Source: Caryophanales bacterium UBA7057
GTDB taxonomy: Bacteria > Bacillota_I > Bacilli_A > RF39 > UBA660
Length of the DNA stretch: 32,185 nt
Assembly: GCA_002493865.1 (NCBI GenBank)
Contig: DLAC01000037.1
Location: 1 to 32,185 of the forward strand
Direction of reading: 5' to 3'
The position numbers and the translations under genes were made by a program. Positions 1 to 7,838 of the stretch are shown piece by piece (the first letter of the stretch is position 1; every line of letters starts with the position of its first letter). The notes under the pieces are model-generated. The model saw only the letters and a program-made list of their open reading frames with translations, ran no database searches and was not told where the DNA came from.

Positions 1-7
1 AAGAAAT

Positions 8-2047
8 TTATTCTCCCTTTGAATAAGAACACTCTGAATTACTACACTCTATTTTGTTCTTTTTTGTAATTAATAGGCTCCCACATTCTGGACAAACCTC
101 CCCTGTTGGTAAATCCCAAGTTGCCACCTTACATTTTGGATAATTACTACATCCATAGAAAATTTTTCCCCGTTTGGTTTTTCTTTCGATAATTTTTCCT
201 TCTTTACAAATTGGACAGTCCATAATTTCTTTAACTTCTTTTGGGGTTTTCTTAATATATTTACATTCTGGATAATTACTACATGCAGTAAACTCTCCAT
301 ATCGTCCTTTTCGAATGACTAAAGGGTTTCCACATTCTGGACAAGTTTCTCCTGTTTCTTTGGGTGGTACTTTTTCCATTTCACCAAAGGCCTTTTGAAC
401 CGTAGGCTCAAATTTTTGATAAAAGTTCTCTAATACATTTAAAGATTTTTCTTTTCCTAACGCAATTTCATCTAAGTCATGTTCCATTGCAGCTGTATAC
501 TTGACGTTGATAAAATCAGAAAAGCTTTCTTGAAGTTTATCGGTTGTAATCACTCCTATTTCTGTTGGCTTAAATTTCTTTTCAATGACTTCGACATATC
601 CACGCGCTTTAATGGTATCAATAATCGTCGCATAAGTGGAAGGGCGTCCAATTCCAAGTTTCTCTAGCGCTTCAATCAGCCTTGCTTCACTGTAACGTGC
701 TGGAGGCGAAGTAAAATGTTGCTTAGGTTCTACTTCTTCTGCTTCAAACGCTTTCTGTTTCATTAATACGTCTGGTAGAATCTTATCTTCACTATCTTCA
801 TAATCTTGATATAGTTTTAAATATCCATCAAATACTAGAATTTGACCATTTACTTTAAATTGATAATCGTTGTTATCTAATACAACGGTCGTTGCTTTCA
901 CTTTGGCATCACTCATTAAAGATGCAACGGCGCGTGTATAAATAAAGCGATATAATTTATATTCATCCGGTGTCAAATAAGGTTTCATATCCTGTGGTGT
1001 ACGGTTAATACTAGTAGGTCTGATTGCTTCGTGAGCATCTTGTACATTTTCACTTTTCTTGGAAGTCTTTACATATCCTACATATTCTTTTCCATATTCT
1101 TTAAATAAGTAGGCTTGTGTTGATTTTACAAATTCATCACTGAGACGAATCGAATCTGTTCTCATGTAAGAAATTAATCCGACTGTTTCATTTCCAAGAT
1201 CAATTCCCTCATATAACTTTTGGGCAATACTCATTGTTTTTTTCGCAGTAAATCCTAATTTTGTAGATGCTTCCTGCTGAAGAGTCGAAGTAATAAAAGG
1301 AGCTTTTGCATGTTTCTTCTTTTCTTTTTCTTCTATGTTAACAACAGAATAACTAGGCCCTAAAGCATCTAAAACACGATCTACTTCTTCTCTTGATTTG
1401 AGTTCAATCTTTGCATTTTGATATTGAAATAGTTCTGCTTGGAAATCTGAAAACAAAGCGGTAATTGTCCAATACTCTTCTGGAATAAAGGCCTCAATTT
1501 CTCTTTCACGATCAACCACGAGTTTTAGTGCTACACTCTGTACTCTTCCGGCAGACTTTCCACCTGTTTTAGATTGCATTAATTTACTCAAACGAAATCC
1601 AATAATACGGTCCAATATCCTTCTAGTTTCTTGACTGTGTACTAAATCGATATCAATCTTACGAGGGGACTTAAATGCTTCTAATACTTTATCTTTCGTA
1701 ATTTCATGGAATAAAACTCTTTCATAATTATTTTCTTTAATTCCAAGTGACTCTTTTAAATGCCATGATATTGCTTCTCCTTCACGGTCGGGGTCGGTTG
1801 CAAGATATACTTTATCTGCTTCTTTTACTTGTTTTTTTAATTCTTGAACTAGTTTTTTCTTTCCGCTGATTAAAATATAGTTTGGCTCAAACTTATTTTC
1901 TACATCGACTCCAAGTCCATATTTACCCGTTGTCGCAAGATCTCTAATGTGTCCTTTTGAAGAAACAACTTTATATCCAGATCCTAAATACTTTTCAATC
2001 GTTTTACTTTTACTAGGGGACTCTACAATCACCAAATTTTCTGCCAC
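8..2047 (-). CDS. topA: DNA topoisomerase I (type IA)
   Basis: Relaxes negatively supercoiled DNA by cutting and rejoining one strand. Residues are numbered from the GTG start. The TOPRIM domain opens the protein (NLVIVESPSKSKTIEKYLG, then DPDREGE at about 85-91). The active-site tyrosine is in GLISYMRTDS at about 294. The C-terminus carries three topoisomerase zinc-ribbon modules with CPECG/CPICK and CSNYPxCK cysteine pairs; the last ends CSNSEC close to the stop. I chose the GTG at 2047 over the ATG at 2074 for two reasons. An AAAGGAAG ribosome binding site lies 8 bases upstream of it and gives the canonical 'M-AENLVIVES' start. A strong promoter (TTGACA-17-TATAAA) has its -10 box directly abutting position 2074, so that ATG would fall at or before the transcript start. 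From this start the protein is 679 residues, normal for Firmicutes. It is a single-gene unit as far as the window shows. Confidence 0.95.
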   Translation of the reverse strand: MAENLVIVESPSKSKTIEKYLGSGYKVVSSKGHIRDLATTGKYGLGVDVENKFEPNYILISGKKKLVQELKKQVKEADKVYLATDPDREGEAISWHLKESLGIKENNYERVLFHEITKDKVLEAFKSPRKIDIDLVHSQETRRILDRIIGFRLSKLMQSKTGGKSAGRVQSVALKLVVDREREIEAFIPEEYWTITALFSDFQAELFQYQNAKIELKSREEVDRVLDALGPSYSVVNIEEKEKKKHAKAPFITSTLQQEASTKLGFTAKKTMSIAQKLYEGIDLGNETVGLISYMRTDSIRLSDEFVKSTQAYLFKEYGKEYVGYVKTSKKSENVQDAHEAIRPTSINRTPQDMKPYLTPDEYKLYRFIYTRAVASLMSDAKVKATTVVLDNNDYQFKVNGQILVFDGYLKLYQDYEDSEDKILPDVLMKQKAFEAEEVEPKQHFTSPPARYSEARLIEALEKLGIGRPSTYATIIDTIKARGYVEVIEKKFKPTEIGVITTDKLQESFSDFINVKYTAAMEHDLDEIALGKEKSLNVLENFYQKFEPTVQKAFGEMEKVPPKETGETCPECGNPLVIRKGRYGEFTACSNYPECKYIKKTPKEVKEIMDCPICKEGKIIERKTKRGKIFYGCSNYPKCKVATWDLPTGEVCPECGSLLITKKNKIECSNSECSYSKGE

Positions 2048-2073
2048 AGTTAACACTTCCTTTGTTCTTTTCA

Positions 2074-2102
2074 TTTATACTAATTATTTTCCTCTTTGTC
2101 AA
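2074..2102 (-). promoter_or_regulatory. Promoter of topA
   Basis: On the minus strand TTGACA (2102-2097) is separated by exactly 17 bases from TATAAA (2079-2074). Transcription should start near 2067, about 20 bases before the GTG start at 2047. Confidence 0.7.
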
Positions 2103-2145
2103 TAATTATTCTTCTTTAATTTAATTATACCAATTTTTTTGTAAA

Positions 2146-2179
2146 CCAAAAAAAAGAAAAATAAATTTACTTTTCTTTT
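2146..2179 (-). terminator. AT-only hairpin terminator after the pentapeptide-like gene
   Basis: Minus-strand arms AAAAGAAAA (2179-2171) and TTTTCTTTT (2160-2152) flank a short loop and run into a T tract. The left arm overlaps the TAA stop of the upstream gene (2178-2180). The stem has almost no G or C, so strength is uncertain. Confidence 0.45.
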
Positions 2180-2810
2180 ATGATTTCTTTTCTTGAGAAG
2201 ATCCATTTTTAATTGCTTTATCAACGGTACTATATAATTTCTTTTGATAGGCAACATATTCTTTTGCTTTTTCATCAGCCGTTGCTGATGCTTCCTTACT
2301 AGAATGAATTTGAACATGATTGATAAAACAATGACAGAAGTAACCAAGATGAATATGATCAGATAAAACTTGCCCTACTTCCAATCCCTCGCGTTTTGGA
2401 TCATAGATAATATCAATTCCTGTATTGGAAAAATTACAATTATCAAAATTATCATAGAATTCTCTCACTAAAATAGGTCCATGATTGATTGATACACTAT
2501 CAAAATTGCAAGTTTTAAAATGCTTATGTTGTTCAAAGATACTAGAAAAGTCCCCAAGTGCATCTTCAAAACTCGTATACTCAGCTCCATAGATTTCCTC
2601 GATATGACTATTTGCTAAATCAACTCCTGCGAAATTTATTCTTTGAATATACCCATAGGATTTATCGGGTTCTAAAGAAAACTTATGCATATCCATTGCT
2701 TTTGAAAAGTCGATTTTAGCATTTGTGTACGATAAATCACAATCATAGTCACCAGCACTTTTGTATGGAATTCCTGCAATTTCACAAAAATCCTTCTTAT
2801 TCCATACCAC
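2178..2810 (-). CDS. C-terminal fragment of the interrupted pentapeptide-like protein
   Basis: This is the open frame after the UAA. The first possible start codon is the GTG at 2810 (MVWNKKDFCEIAG...), but no Shine-Dalgarno sequence precedes it, so independent translation is doubtful. The 210 residues are rich in F, N and D with degenerate pentapeptide-like strings (INFAGVDLAN, YTSFEDALGDF, CNFDSVSIN, CNFSNTGID). The segment ends in a charged helical tail (KEASATADEKAKEYVAYQK). I do not recognise a catalytic motif. Confidence 0.5.
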   Translation of the reverse strand: MVWNKKDFCEIAGIPYKSAGDYDCDLSYTNAKIDFSKAMDMHKFSLEPDKSYGYIQRINFAGVDLANSHIEEIYGAEYTSFEDALGDFSSIFEQHKHFKTCNFDSVSINHGPILVREFYDNFDNCNFSNTGIDIIYDPKREGLEVGQVLSDHIHLGYFCHCFINHVQIHSSKEASATADEKAKEYVAYQKKLYSTVDKAIKNGSSQEKKS

Positions 2811-2843
2811 AGAATCAAAAGATACTTCACTTAAATCAATTTT

Positions 2844-3044
2844 TTATAAGAAGGCACCCGTATAAGCTGGAAATTTAATTTCTACAGGTTTTCCTCCCAA
2901 CCAAACGATTTTCTTCATAAAAATCAATTCCTCTAGTAACTCTTTTTCTAAATGAATCGATGCATCCGGAAGTTCTTTTGCTCCTAAAATTGTCATCTCT
3001 ATATGACACAACAATTGATGTTTATCTTCTTTATTTAATCTCAT
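2844..3044 (-). CDS. N-terminal fragment of the interrupted pentapeptide-like protein
   Basis: If the UAA at 2846-2844 is a true stop, this yields a 66-residue protein starting MRLNKEDKHQLL, after an AAAGGAGG ribosome binding site 4 bases from the ATG. It has an amphipathic helical start (HIEMTILGAKEL, LEKELLEELIF) followed by IVWLGGKPVEIKFPAYTGAFL. It contains no recognisable domain by itself. It is most simply the start of the interrupted gene covering 2178-3044. Confidence 0.5.
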   Translation of the reverse strand: MRLNKEDKHQLLCHIEMTILGAKELPDASIHLEKELLEELIFMKKIVWLGGKPVEIKFPAYTGAFL

Positions 3045-3123
3045 AAATCCTCCTTTGAAACTCACAACTAATTTTAAAAGTTTGTGCTGATACTTATTTT
3101 AACATAGTAACAAGAAAAGTAAA

Positions 3124-3151
3124 GAAAAAAAGATATCTAAATGATACCTTT
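3124..3151 (-). terminator. Terminator of ftsAZ
   Basis: Minus-strand stem AAAGGTATC (3151-3143) pairs with GATATCTTT (3137-3129) with one G-U pair and a 5-base loop. A run of T follows. It begins 5 bases after the ftsZ stop codon. Confidence 0.75.
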
Positions 3152-3156
3152 TCATT

Positions 3157-4260
3157 CTAGAAATTTCTATTCTGTAAGAATACTGGGATTTCGTCATCCC
3201 CATCATCATCGTCATCAAAGTCCTCAATTACTTCAATTTCTCTTGGTGTACTACTACGACGATTGTTTTGGATATTGTTATAGATTGGATCCTTTTGTAC
3301 TTGATTTCCAGATTTTTCAAAGCCAGTAGCAATGACCGTAACGATTACTTCATCTGTTAGATTTTCATTAATTACAGAACCAAAGATTGTATTGATATCT
3401 GTATTGGCTGCTGCTCTAACGACTTCAGCGGCTTGTTCTGCTTCAAATAGTGTTAAGTTTACTCCACCCGTTACATTGATAATGGCATCGGTTGCTCCTG
3501 AAATACTCGTTTCCAAAAGTGGAGATGACACGGCTTGTTTTGCAGCCTCAATGGCACGATCTTCACCCATACCAATTCCGATTCCAATAATTGCATTTCC
3601 AGAGTTTTGCATGACTGCTTTTACATCTGCAAAGTCAAGGTTAACAAGACCAACCACTGCAATTAAATCAGAAATGGATTGAACACCACGACGTAATACA
3701 TTATCAACTTCTTTAAATGCTTCTATCATTGGTGTTGTTTTATCTATAATTTCTCTTAATCGATCGTTTGGAATTACAATTAATGTATCGACATGTTTCT
3801 TCAATTCATCTAGCCCTTTTAAGGCATTATCCATTCTCTTTTTACCTTCAAATCCAAATGGCTTTGTTACAATTGCCACCGTTAAAGCTCCTAGGGTTTG
3901 GGCAATTTCAGCAATGACTGGAGAAGCACCAGTTCCTGTTCCTCCACCCATTCCACAAGTAACGAATACCATATCTGCTCCCTGTAGGGCATCTTCAATT
4001 TCTTTCTTTGATTCTACCGCAGCTTCTCTTCCAACTTCTGGATTGGCTCCTGCTCCTAGTCCATCCGTTAGATTCGTTCCAATTTGAATTTTAATGTCTG
4101 CTTGTGAGTTATTTAGTACCTGCAAATCAGTGTTTGCAACAATAAATTCAACTCCTTTGACCCCAGACTCTATCATTCGGTTTACGGCATTACAACCTCC
4201 ACCACCAATACCAATTACTTTTATTTTTGCTAGTTGATCCATCTCTAATCCATTTAACAT
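3157..4260 (-). CDS. ftsZ: Cell division protein FtsZ
   Basis: This tubulin-like GTPase polymerises into the Z ring at midcell. The N-terminal Rossmann segment KVIGIGGGGCNAVNRM is followed by the nucleotide-binding tubulin signature GGGTGTG at residues 105-111. The T7 synergy loop reads NLDFADVKAVM. After a short acidic linker (a run of Asp near residue 350) the protein ends in EIPVFLQNRNF. That matches the conserved C-terminal peptide that binds FtsA and other partners. The length, 367 residues, is normal for the family with a short linker. A GGGAGGA site lies 7 bases before the ATG at 4260. ftsA is immediately upstream (18-base gap), the usual ftsA-ftsZ order, and a terminator follows. Confidence 0.97.
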   Translation of the reverse strand: MLNGLEMDQLAKIKVIGIGGGGCNAVNRMIESGVKGVEFIVANTDLQVLNNSQADIKIQIGTNLTDGLGAGANPEVGREAAVESKKEIEDALQGADMVFVTCGMGGGTGTGASPVIAEIAQTLGALTVAIVTKPFGFEGKKRMDNALKGLDELKKHVDTLIVIPNDRLREIIDKTTPMIEAFKEVDNVLRRGVQSISDLIAVVGLVNLDFADVKAVMQNSGNAIIGIGIGMGEDRAIEAAKQAVSSPLLETSISGATDAIINVTGGVNLTLFEAEQAAEVVRAAANTDINTIFGSVINENLTDEVIVTVIATGFEKSGNQVQKDPIYNNIQNNRRSSTPREIEVIEDFDDDDDGDDEIPVFLQNRNF

Positions 4261-4278
4261 ATAAAATCCTCCCTAATC

Positions 4279-5517
4279 TTAAGAAAAATACCCAAATACT
4301 TTATGAATAATACTATCATTGGCCATTCCTGGCATTTTTCTATTTGTTGATACTAACTCTACTGCTTGACTTTCATTAAACATCGAATAAGTCTTTCCTC
4401 TTGATTCTAATTTATAATTAAAATACTTAATCATACCGAAGGCACTAGAATACATGTTGTTTCTTACACCCATCGTCCGAATATCTAATGTAGTTGCCCT
4501 CCGATCAAAAACATTTTCTACTACATATTGAAAACCAGCTAGCTCACTGATTCCCCCAGTTATTATTATATAACTTATTTCTCGATTTGTTAAGAGATTT
4601 ATTTGTTTTTTCGCAAGTTTTAATAGTTCTACGATCTTGTTTTCTACGAGTTCTGAGATTTCTAACTGACCAATCTTCACCTTTTCCTGATTTTTATTTA
4701 CTACTTCAATATAGTCAGATGCATCTGCATATCTCGTATTGCTGATAGCAAATCCCTCTTTCAAACTACGAGCGACTCCACGTTTTACAAGATAACGTTT
4801 CATAATCTCTAAATCGATTTCTTTACTTCCTGTTTCAACTTTCTCATTTTTAATCATAATTCCCTTATTAAAAATAGAAACTTCCAAATTGTCATATCCC
4901 AAATTCACAATGGCACCGATTTCATTATCAATTTTTTGACTTTTGGCTTCAAAATAATCTCCAACGGCATTAAAGCAAACATCTACTGGTGTAATCTCAC
5001 AAGTCTTTAACAAATTTAATACTTGTTTAAATGTTAGTTTTGGGATGGTTGTGATTACCGCTTTTACTAATAGCTTTTCTCCCATCAATCCCTTTGGATC
5101 CTTGACCCCTTCCTTATCATCCACATGAAAGGAAATTGGCATTACTGTTACCAATTCACGAGTATCTTCCACTTTTCCTAAAATTGCTTCATGAAGTACT
5201 TTAGAAATTTCTGGTGTATCAATCATACTTTCGGGATTTAAAACAATTTCTCCGTTTACAATATTAAAGTCTACATCATCAGAAGGAACCGAAACAATCG
5301 CTTGATTGATGGTAACGCCAATCATTTCTTCAATATTTTTCTTGGCCTTTTGTAAAGAGGATAGTGCATTCTCCATATCGGCGATTTTTCCATTTTTAAT
5401 TCCCTTACTACGAACATTGGTAGCAGCTAGTACATGAAAGGAACCGTTCACACATTCACTGACAATCATTTTTATTCCATAACTTCCTAAATCTACACTC
5501 GTAAATATCTTTTTCAT
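4279..5517 (-). CDS. ftsA: Cell division protein FtsA
   Basis: This actin-like ATPase tethers FtsZ filaments to the membrane. It opens with the phosphate-1 motif SVDLGSYGIKMIVSE and contains the SHS2/1C insertion (ITINQAIVSVPS-type segment), the phosphate-2 region (GAIVNLGYDNLEVSIF) and the adenosine loop (YIIITGGISELAGF). The last residues, SIIHKVFGYFS, form a short amphipathic helix typical of the FtsA membrane-targeting sequence. The 412-residue length is typical. An AGGAGG site lies about 11 bases upstream of the ATG. ftsZ follows 18 bases downstream, so the two are almost certainly co-transcribed. Confidence 0.93.
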   Translation of the reverse strand: MKKIFTSVDLGSYGIKMIVSECVNGSFHVLAATNVRSKGIKNGKIADMENALSSLQKAKKNIEEMIGVTINQAIVSVPSDDVDFNIVNGEIVLNPESMIDTPEISKVLHEAILGKVEDTRELVTVMPISFHVDDKEGVKDPKGLMGEKLLVKAVITTIPKLTFKQVLNLLKTCEITPVDVCFNAVGDYFEAKSQKIDNEIGAIVNLGYDNLEVSIFNKGIMIKNEKVETGSKEIDLEIMKRYLVKRGVARSLKEGFAISNTRYADASDYIEVVNKNQEKVKIGQLEISELVENKIVELLKLAKKQINLLTNREISYIIITGGISELAGFQYVVENVFDRRATTLDIRTMGVRNNMYSSAFGMIKYFNYKLESRGKTYSMFNESQAVELVSTNRKMPGMANDSIIHKVFGYFS

Positions 5518-5547
5518 GAATGCTTCTACCTCCTATTTTATAAACTA

Positions 5548-5553
5548 ATTATA
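5548..5553 (-). promoter_or_regulatory. Putative promoter (-10) of ftsAZ
   Basis: TATAAT on the minus strand lies 30 bases before the ftsA ATG. Only a weak -35 match (TTTTCA) is found 17 bases further upstream, so this is tentative. Confidence 0.4.
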
Positions 5554-5637
5554 CACTAAAGAAATTGAAATGAAAAGAGAAATTAATAAAATACAACCTC
5601 AAAATAGAAAAAGGAAGGATGGAATTTAAAAAAAAGG

Positions 5638-5689
5638 AAAAAGACGTGACAGCAACAGTTTTTATGAACCACTACTACACGGTCTTTTT
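5638..5689 (-). terminator. Putative terminator after the small membrane protein gene
   Basis: AAAAAGAC-GTG (from 5638) and CAC-G-GTCTTTTT (to 5689) form an inverted repeat around an approximately 29-base loop. T runs lie on both sides, so it could act in either direction. The large loop lowers confidence. It starts 2 bases after the stop at 5692. Confidence 0.4.
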
Positions 5690-5691
5690 GA

Positions 5692-6000
5692 TTATCTCTT
5701 CTTCCATAAAATACGAACAGTATAGAATAAGAATACTACAAACATCAGGACATAAATCCACATCAAGGCAGTAGACAAAACTCCATCTGTATATTTGTAA
5801 ATAATTCCTGGGATACTCTCCGGAAAATATTCCCTAATAAAATTACTAAATTCAGGAACCCCTAGGTTATCCCTAATAAATGTCAAAATTCGAAAAAAGA
5901 TATCCAAAGAAGCAATGAAATAGACACTACTATCTAACCTTCGAAAGAAACAAATTCCTGCGACAATTAAAATAACTAATAAGAATACATCAAAACCCAT
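5692..6000 (-). CDS. Small membrane protein of unknown function
   Basis: This 102-residue protein has two clear hydrophobic helices, MGFDVFLLVILIVAGICFF at the start and a second at about 75-97 (MWIYVLMFVVFLFYTV). A weaker hydrophobic stretch lies between them (SSVYFIASLDIFFRIL). It ends in a positively charged RILWKKR tail. The start at 6000 is preferred over an upstream in-frame ATG because AAAGGGAG lies about 8 bases before it, and a promoter (TTGCAA-17-TATTCT) lies between the two candidate starts. I do not recognise the family. Confidence 0.7.
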   Translation of the reverse strand: MGFDVFLLVILIVAGICFFRRLDSSVYFIASLDIFFRILTFIRDNLGVPEFSNFIREYFPESIPGIIYKYTDGVLSTALMWIYVLMFVVFLFYTVRILWKKR

Positions 6001-6028
6001 ACTACGACTCCCTTTTCTATCATAATTA

Positions 6029-6057
6029 AGAATATCATAAATTTGGTTCTTTTGCAA
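6029..6057 (-). promoter_or_regulatory. Putative promoter of the small membrane protein gene
   Basis: TTGCAA (6057-6052) and TATTCT (6034-6029) are spaced 17 bases apart on the minus strand, upstream of the preferred start at 6000. Confidence 0.45.
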
Positions 6058-6100
6058 AATAAAATAGAATTTTTAGAAAAAAATAGAAATTTGACGTCTT

Positions 6101-6622
6101 TTAAAAATATGGATTATTCTTTTTTTCTTCTTCTAAAGTGGTTTTAGGCCCATGACCAGGATATAGTGTATAGTTTTCGGTTTCTTTCTTTAGTTGATTT
6201 AAACTTTCCACCATTTCTTTCGAATCTCCTCCAGGTAAATCCGTGCGACCAATCGAATGATAGAATACAAAGTCTCCGACAAACATTACTTTTTCTCCTT
6301 TAAATACAAAACGAACCGAGTCTTTCGAATGTCCAGGATTTCCCATGATTTGAAAATGAAAAGGTCCTAGAGAATACTCTTTCTTTTCTATCGAATTAAT
6401 ATCATAAACTGAAGCATGATATTCTTCTAATAAAGGTTCTAACGCTCCTACATGATCAAAATGATGATGGGTAATTAATACTCCTAAAACCTGGTAGTTT
6501 TTTAAGAATTTGCGAATTTTTTCGTAATCATCTCCTGGATCTACCACCAAACAAGAGTCTCCACGAATTAATAAATAGCAATTTTCTTCTAAATAACCAG
6601 TGGTTATCGTTTGAATCTCCAT
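6101..6622 (-). CDS. Metallo-beta-lactamase-fold hydrolase (glyoxalase II-like)
   Basis: A compact 173-residue MBL-fold enzyme. The metal-binding motif is in LITHHHFDHVGALEP. Further ligands are in the GNPGHSKDSV loop, the VGDFVFYHSIGRTDLPGGD segment and YPGHGPKTTLEEEKKNNPYF. This layout, including the IGRTDLPGGD string and the C-terminal 'GHGP.T....E...NPY', is that of the small hydroxyacylglutathione-hydrolase-like proteins common in Firmicutes. The substrate cannot be told from sequence. AAAGGA precedes the ATG and overlaps the end of the upstream TfoX-N gene, from which it is only 3 bases away. The two are very likely translated from one mRNA. Confidence 0.88.
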   Translation of the reverse strand: MEIQTITTGYLEENCYLLIRGDSCLVVDPGDDYEKIRKFLKNYQVLGVLITHHHFDHVGALEPLLEEYHASVYDINSIEKKEYSLGPFHFQIMGNPGHSKDSVRFVFKGEKVMFVGDFVFYHSIGRTDLPGGDSKEMVESLNQLKKETENYTLYPGHGPKTTLEEEKKNNPYF

Positions 6623-6625
6623 TTT

Positions 6626-6934
6626 CTATTTTCCTTTCTTAGGTTTTAACTCTTTACAAGTATCAATCACAATATTTCGTAACAATTCTGTATCTTCTAA
6701 ATTATCTACTAAATACATCATCTTTGCACCCTGATATGGAAGTTCTTCCGTTAAATGATACTTTTCATTACTAGAAGTTTTTTTGATTAAGAAGTTATCA
6801 TTTTCATAAATTCCACCAAATAAAATATCACGGTAATAAAATAAGTATCCTCCCATCATAGGTCTACAGAAGATTGAATCTAAACATTCTAATTTTTCTA
6901 ATACATAATTTTTATATTCTTTGGTTGTAGACAT
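6626..6934 (-). CDS. TfoX N-terminal domain protein
   Basis: A 102-residue single-domain protein. The core RPMMGGYLFYYRDILFGGI followed by NDNFLIKK and YLVDNLEDTELL matches the TfoX N-terminal domain pattern (R-x-M-F/M-G-G-Y...F..I..D..LK). In enterics this domain belongs to a competence regulator. The stand-alone Firmicute copies have no established role, so no function is assigned. The start at 6934 is chosen because AGAAGGAGG lies 6 bases upstream, whereas the longer in-frame start at 6979 would overlap the previous gene. It sits between two MBL-fold hydrolase genes in an apparent operon. Confidence 0.8.
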   Translation of the reverse strand: MSTTKEYKNYVLEKLECLDSIFCRPMMGGYLFYYRDILFGGIYENDNFLIKKTSSNEKYHLTEELPYQGAKMMYLVDNLEDTELLRNIVIDTCKELKPKKGK

Positions 6935-6957
6935 TTTTTTCCTCCTTCTATCATCTC

Positions 6958-7836
6958 TTAAGATTTTTTTACTATCCAAAACATTTGATTTTCATGAAAT
7001 GAATAGTCCATCTTTCCTTCATTATATAAATAAGATAAATACGCACGAACTACACTTCCAAGTAATACAAATTGATTGATGTTGATGGTTCGATTGTATA
7101 CATCAAACATATGCTTCAATATTTCTTCAAACGTTTTCTCAGTTTCACAAAACTCCATAATTTTCTCGGTAATTTCTAAAACTTTTCCTCGATTTAGAGA
7201 AATTAAAGAAGAAATATCAGAGGTAGCTTCTCCATGAGATGGGATATAAAAACTTCCATCAAGAGTATTTAGAAAATCTAATGTATTTAAAAACTCTTTG
7301 ACATCATAAAGAAAGAATAAGTGATATTTCAAAATAGTCTCTTCATTCAGTAAGGCATCCCCTAAAAAGTAAACATTATCACTGGTTTTAATTCCAATCA
7401 TATCATAGGAATGTCCCTTTAGATGAATCATTTCTAATCCTTCTGGCAGATGATTTTCGATTGCCTCTACCTTCGATTCTTTTGCCAGTAAAAATTTATT
7501 TTGAAGAGGTGCAAGAGGAAATGCTCCGTATAGAAAGGCAGGTTCTAAAATTGGATACTCTGTAAATCCTTTTTCAGCTCCATGTAGATAAATCGGACAA
7601 TTGGTTCTTTCTTGAATCAAAGAATTTCCCCCAATATGGTCCGCATGAGAATGCGTGTTGATAATTCCTTTTACTGTCCATCCATTTTCTTCTATGATTT
7701 TTAATATCTTTTTTCCTGCATCGGAATCATTTCCAGTATCAATTAAATAGACATTTTCAGAATCAATTTTATAAACACCAATATTGGTTCTGTTTTTTAT
7801 ATAGTAGGTTTTCTCCCCAAGCTTGATTAATTCCAT
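6958..7836 (-). CDS. Metallo-beta-lactamase-fold hydrolase
   Basis: A 292-residue MBL-fold protein. The core metal site is NTHSHADHIGGN, with later ligands in LKGHSYDMIGI, FLGDALL and IPSHGEAT. A C-terminal helical extension of about 80 residues (TEKIMEFCETEKTFEEILKHMF...) resembles the winged-helix-like tail of some MBL proteins. The start at 7836 is chosen because the preceding in-frame codons overlap queH, and GGGTAG lies about 8 bases upstream of this ATG. The queH stop is 2 bases before it, indicating translational coupling. The substrate is unknown. Confidence 0.85.
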   Translation of the reverse strand: MELIKLGEKTYYIKNRTNIGVYKIDSENVYLIDTGNDSDAGKKILKIIEENGWTVKGIINTHSHADHIGGNSLIQERTNCPIYLHGAEKGFTEYPILEPAFLYGAFPLAPLQNKFLLAKESKVEAIENHLPEGLEMIHLKGHSYDMIGIKTSDNVYFLGDALLNEETILKYHLFFLYDVKEFLNTLDFLNTLDGSFYIPSHGEATSDISSLISLNRGKVLEITEKIMEFCETEKTFEEILKHMFDVYNRTININQFVLLGSVVRAYLSYLYNEGKMDYSFHENQMFWIVKKS

Positions 7837-7838
7837 CT

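Larger units (their letters stand above)
2178..3044 (-). pseudogene. Pentapeptide-repeat-like gene interrupted by one in-frame UAA
   Basis: Two adjacent ORFs (3044-2844 and the downstream one to 2178) lie in the same reading frame, separated by a single TAA at 2846-2844. Reading through gives AYTGAFL-stop-KIDLSEVSFDSVVW with no other stop in 289 codons. The sequence either side of the stop has the same pentapeptide-like texture (GAFL, IDLSEVSFD), and the second half has no ribosome binding site or ATG near the break. This fits one gene of about 288 residues with a nonsense mutation, a recoded stop or a sequence error (TAA is one base from TAT/TAC, GAA, CAA or AAA). An AAAGGAGG site precedes the ATG at 3044. 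Later segments such as RINFAGVDLAN, CNFDSVSIN and CNFSNTGID resemble degenerate A(D/N)LXX repeats, but this is not a clean right-handed helix. Function is unknown. Confidence 0.7.
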
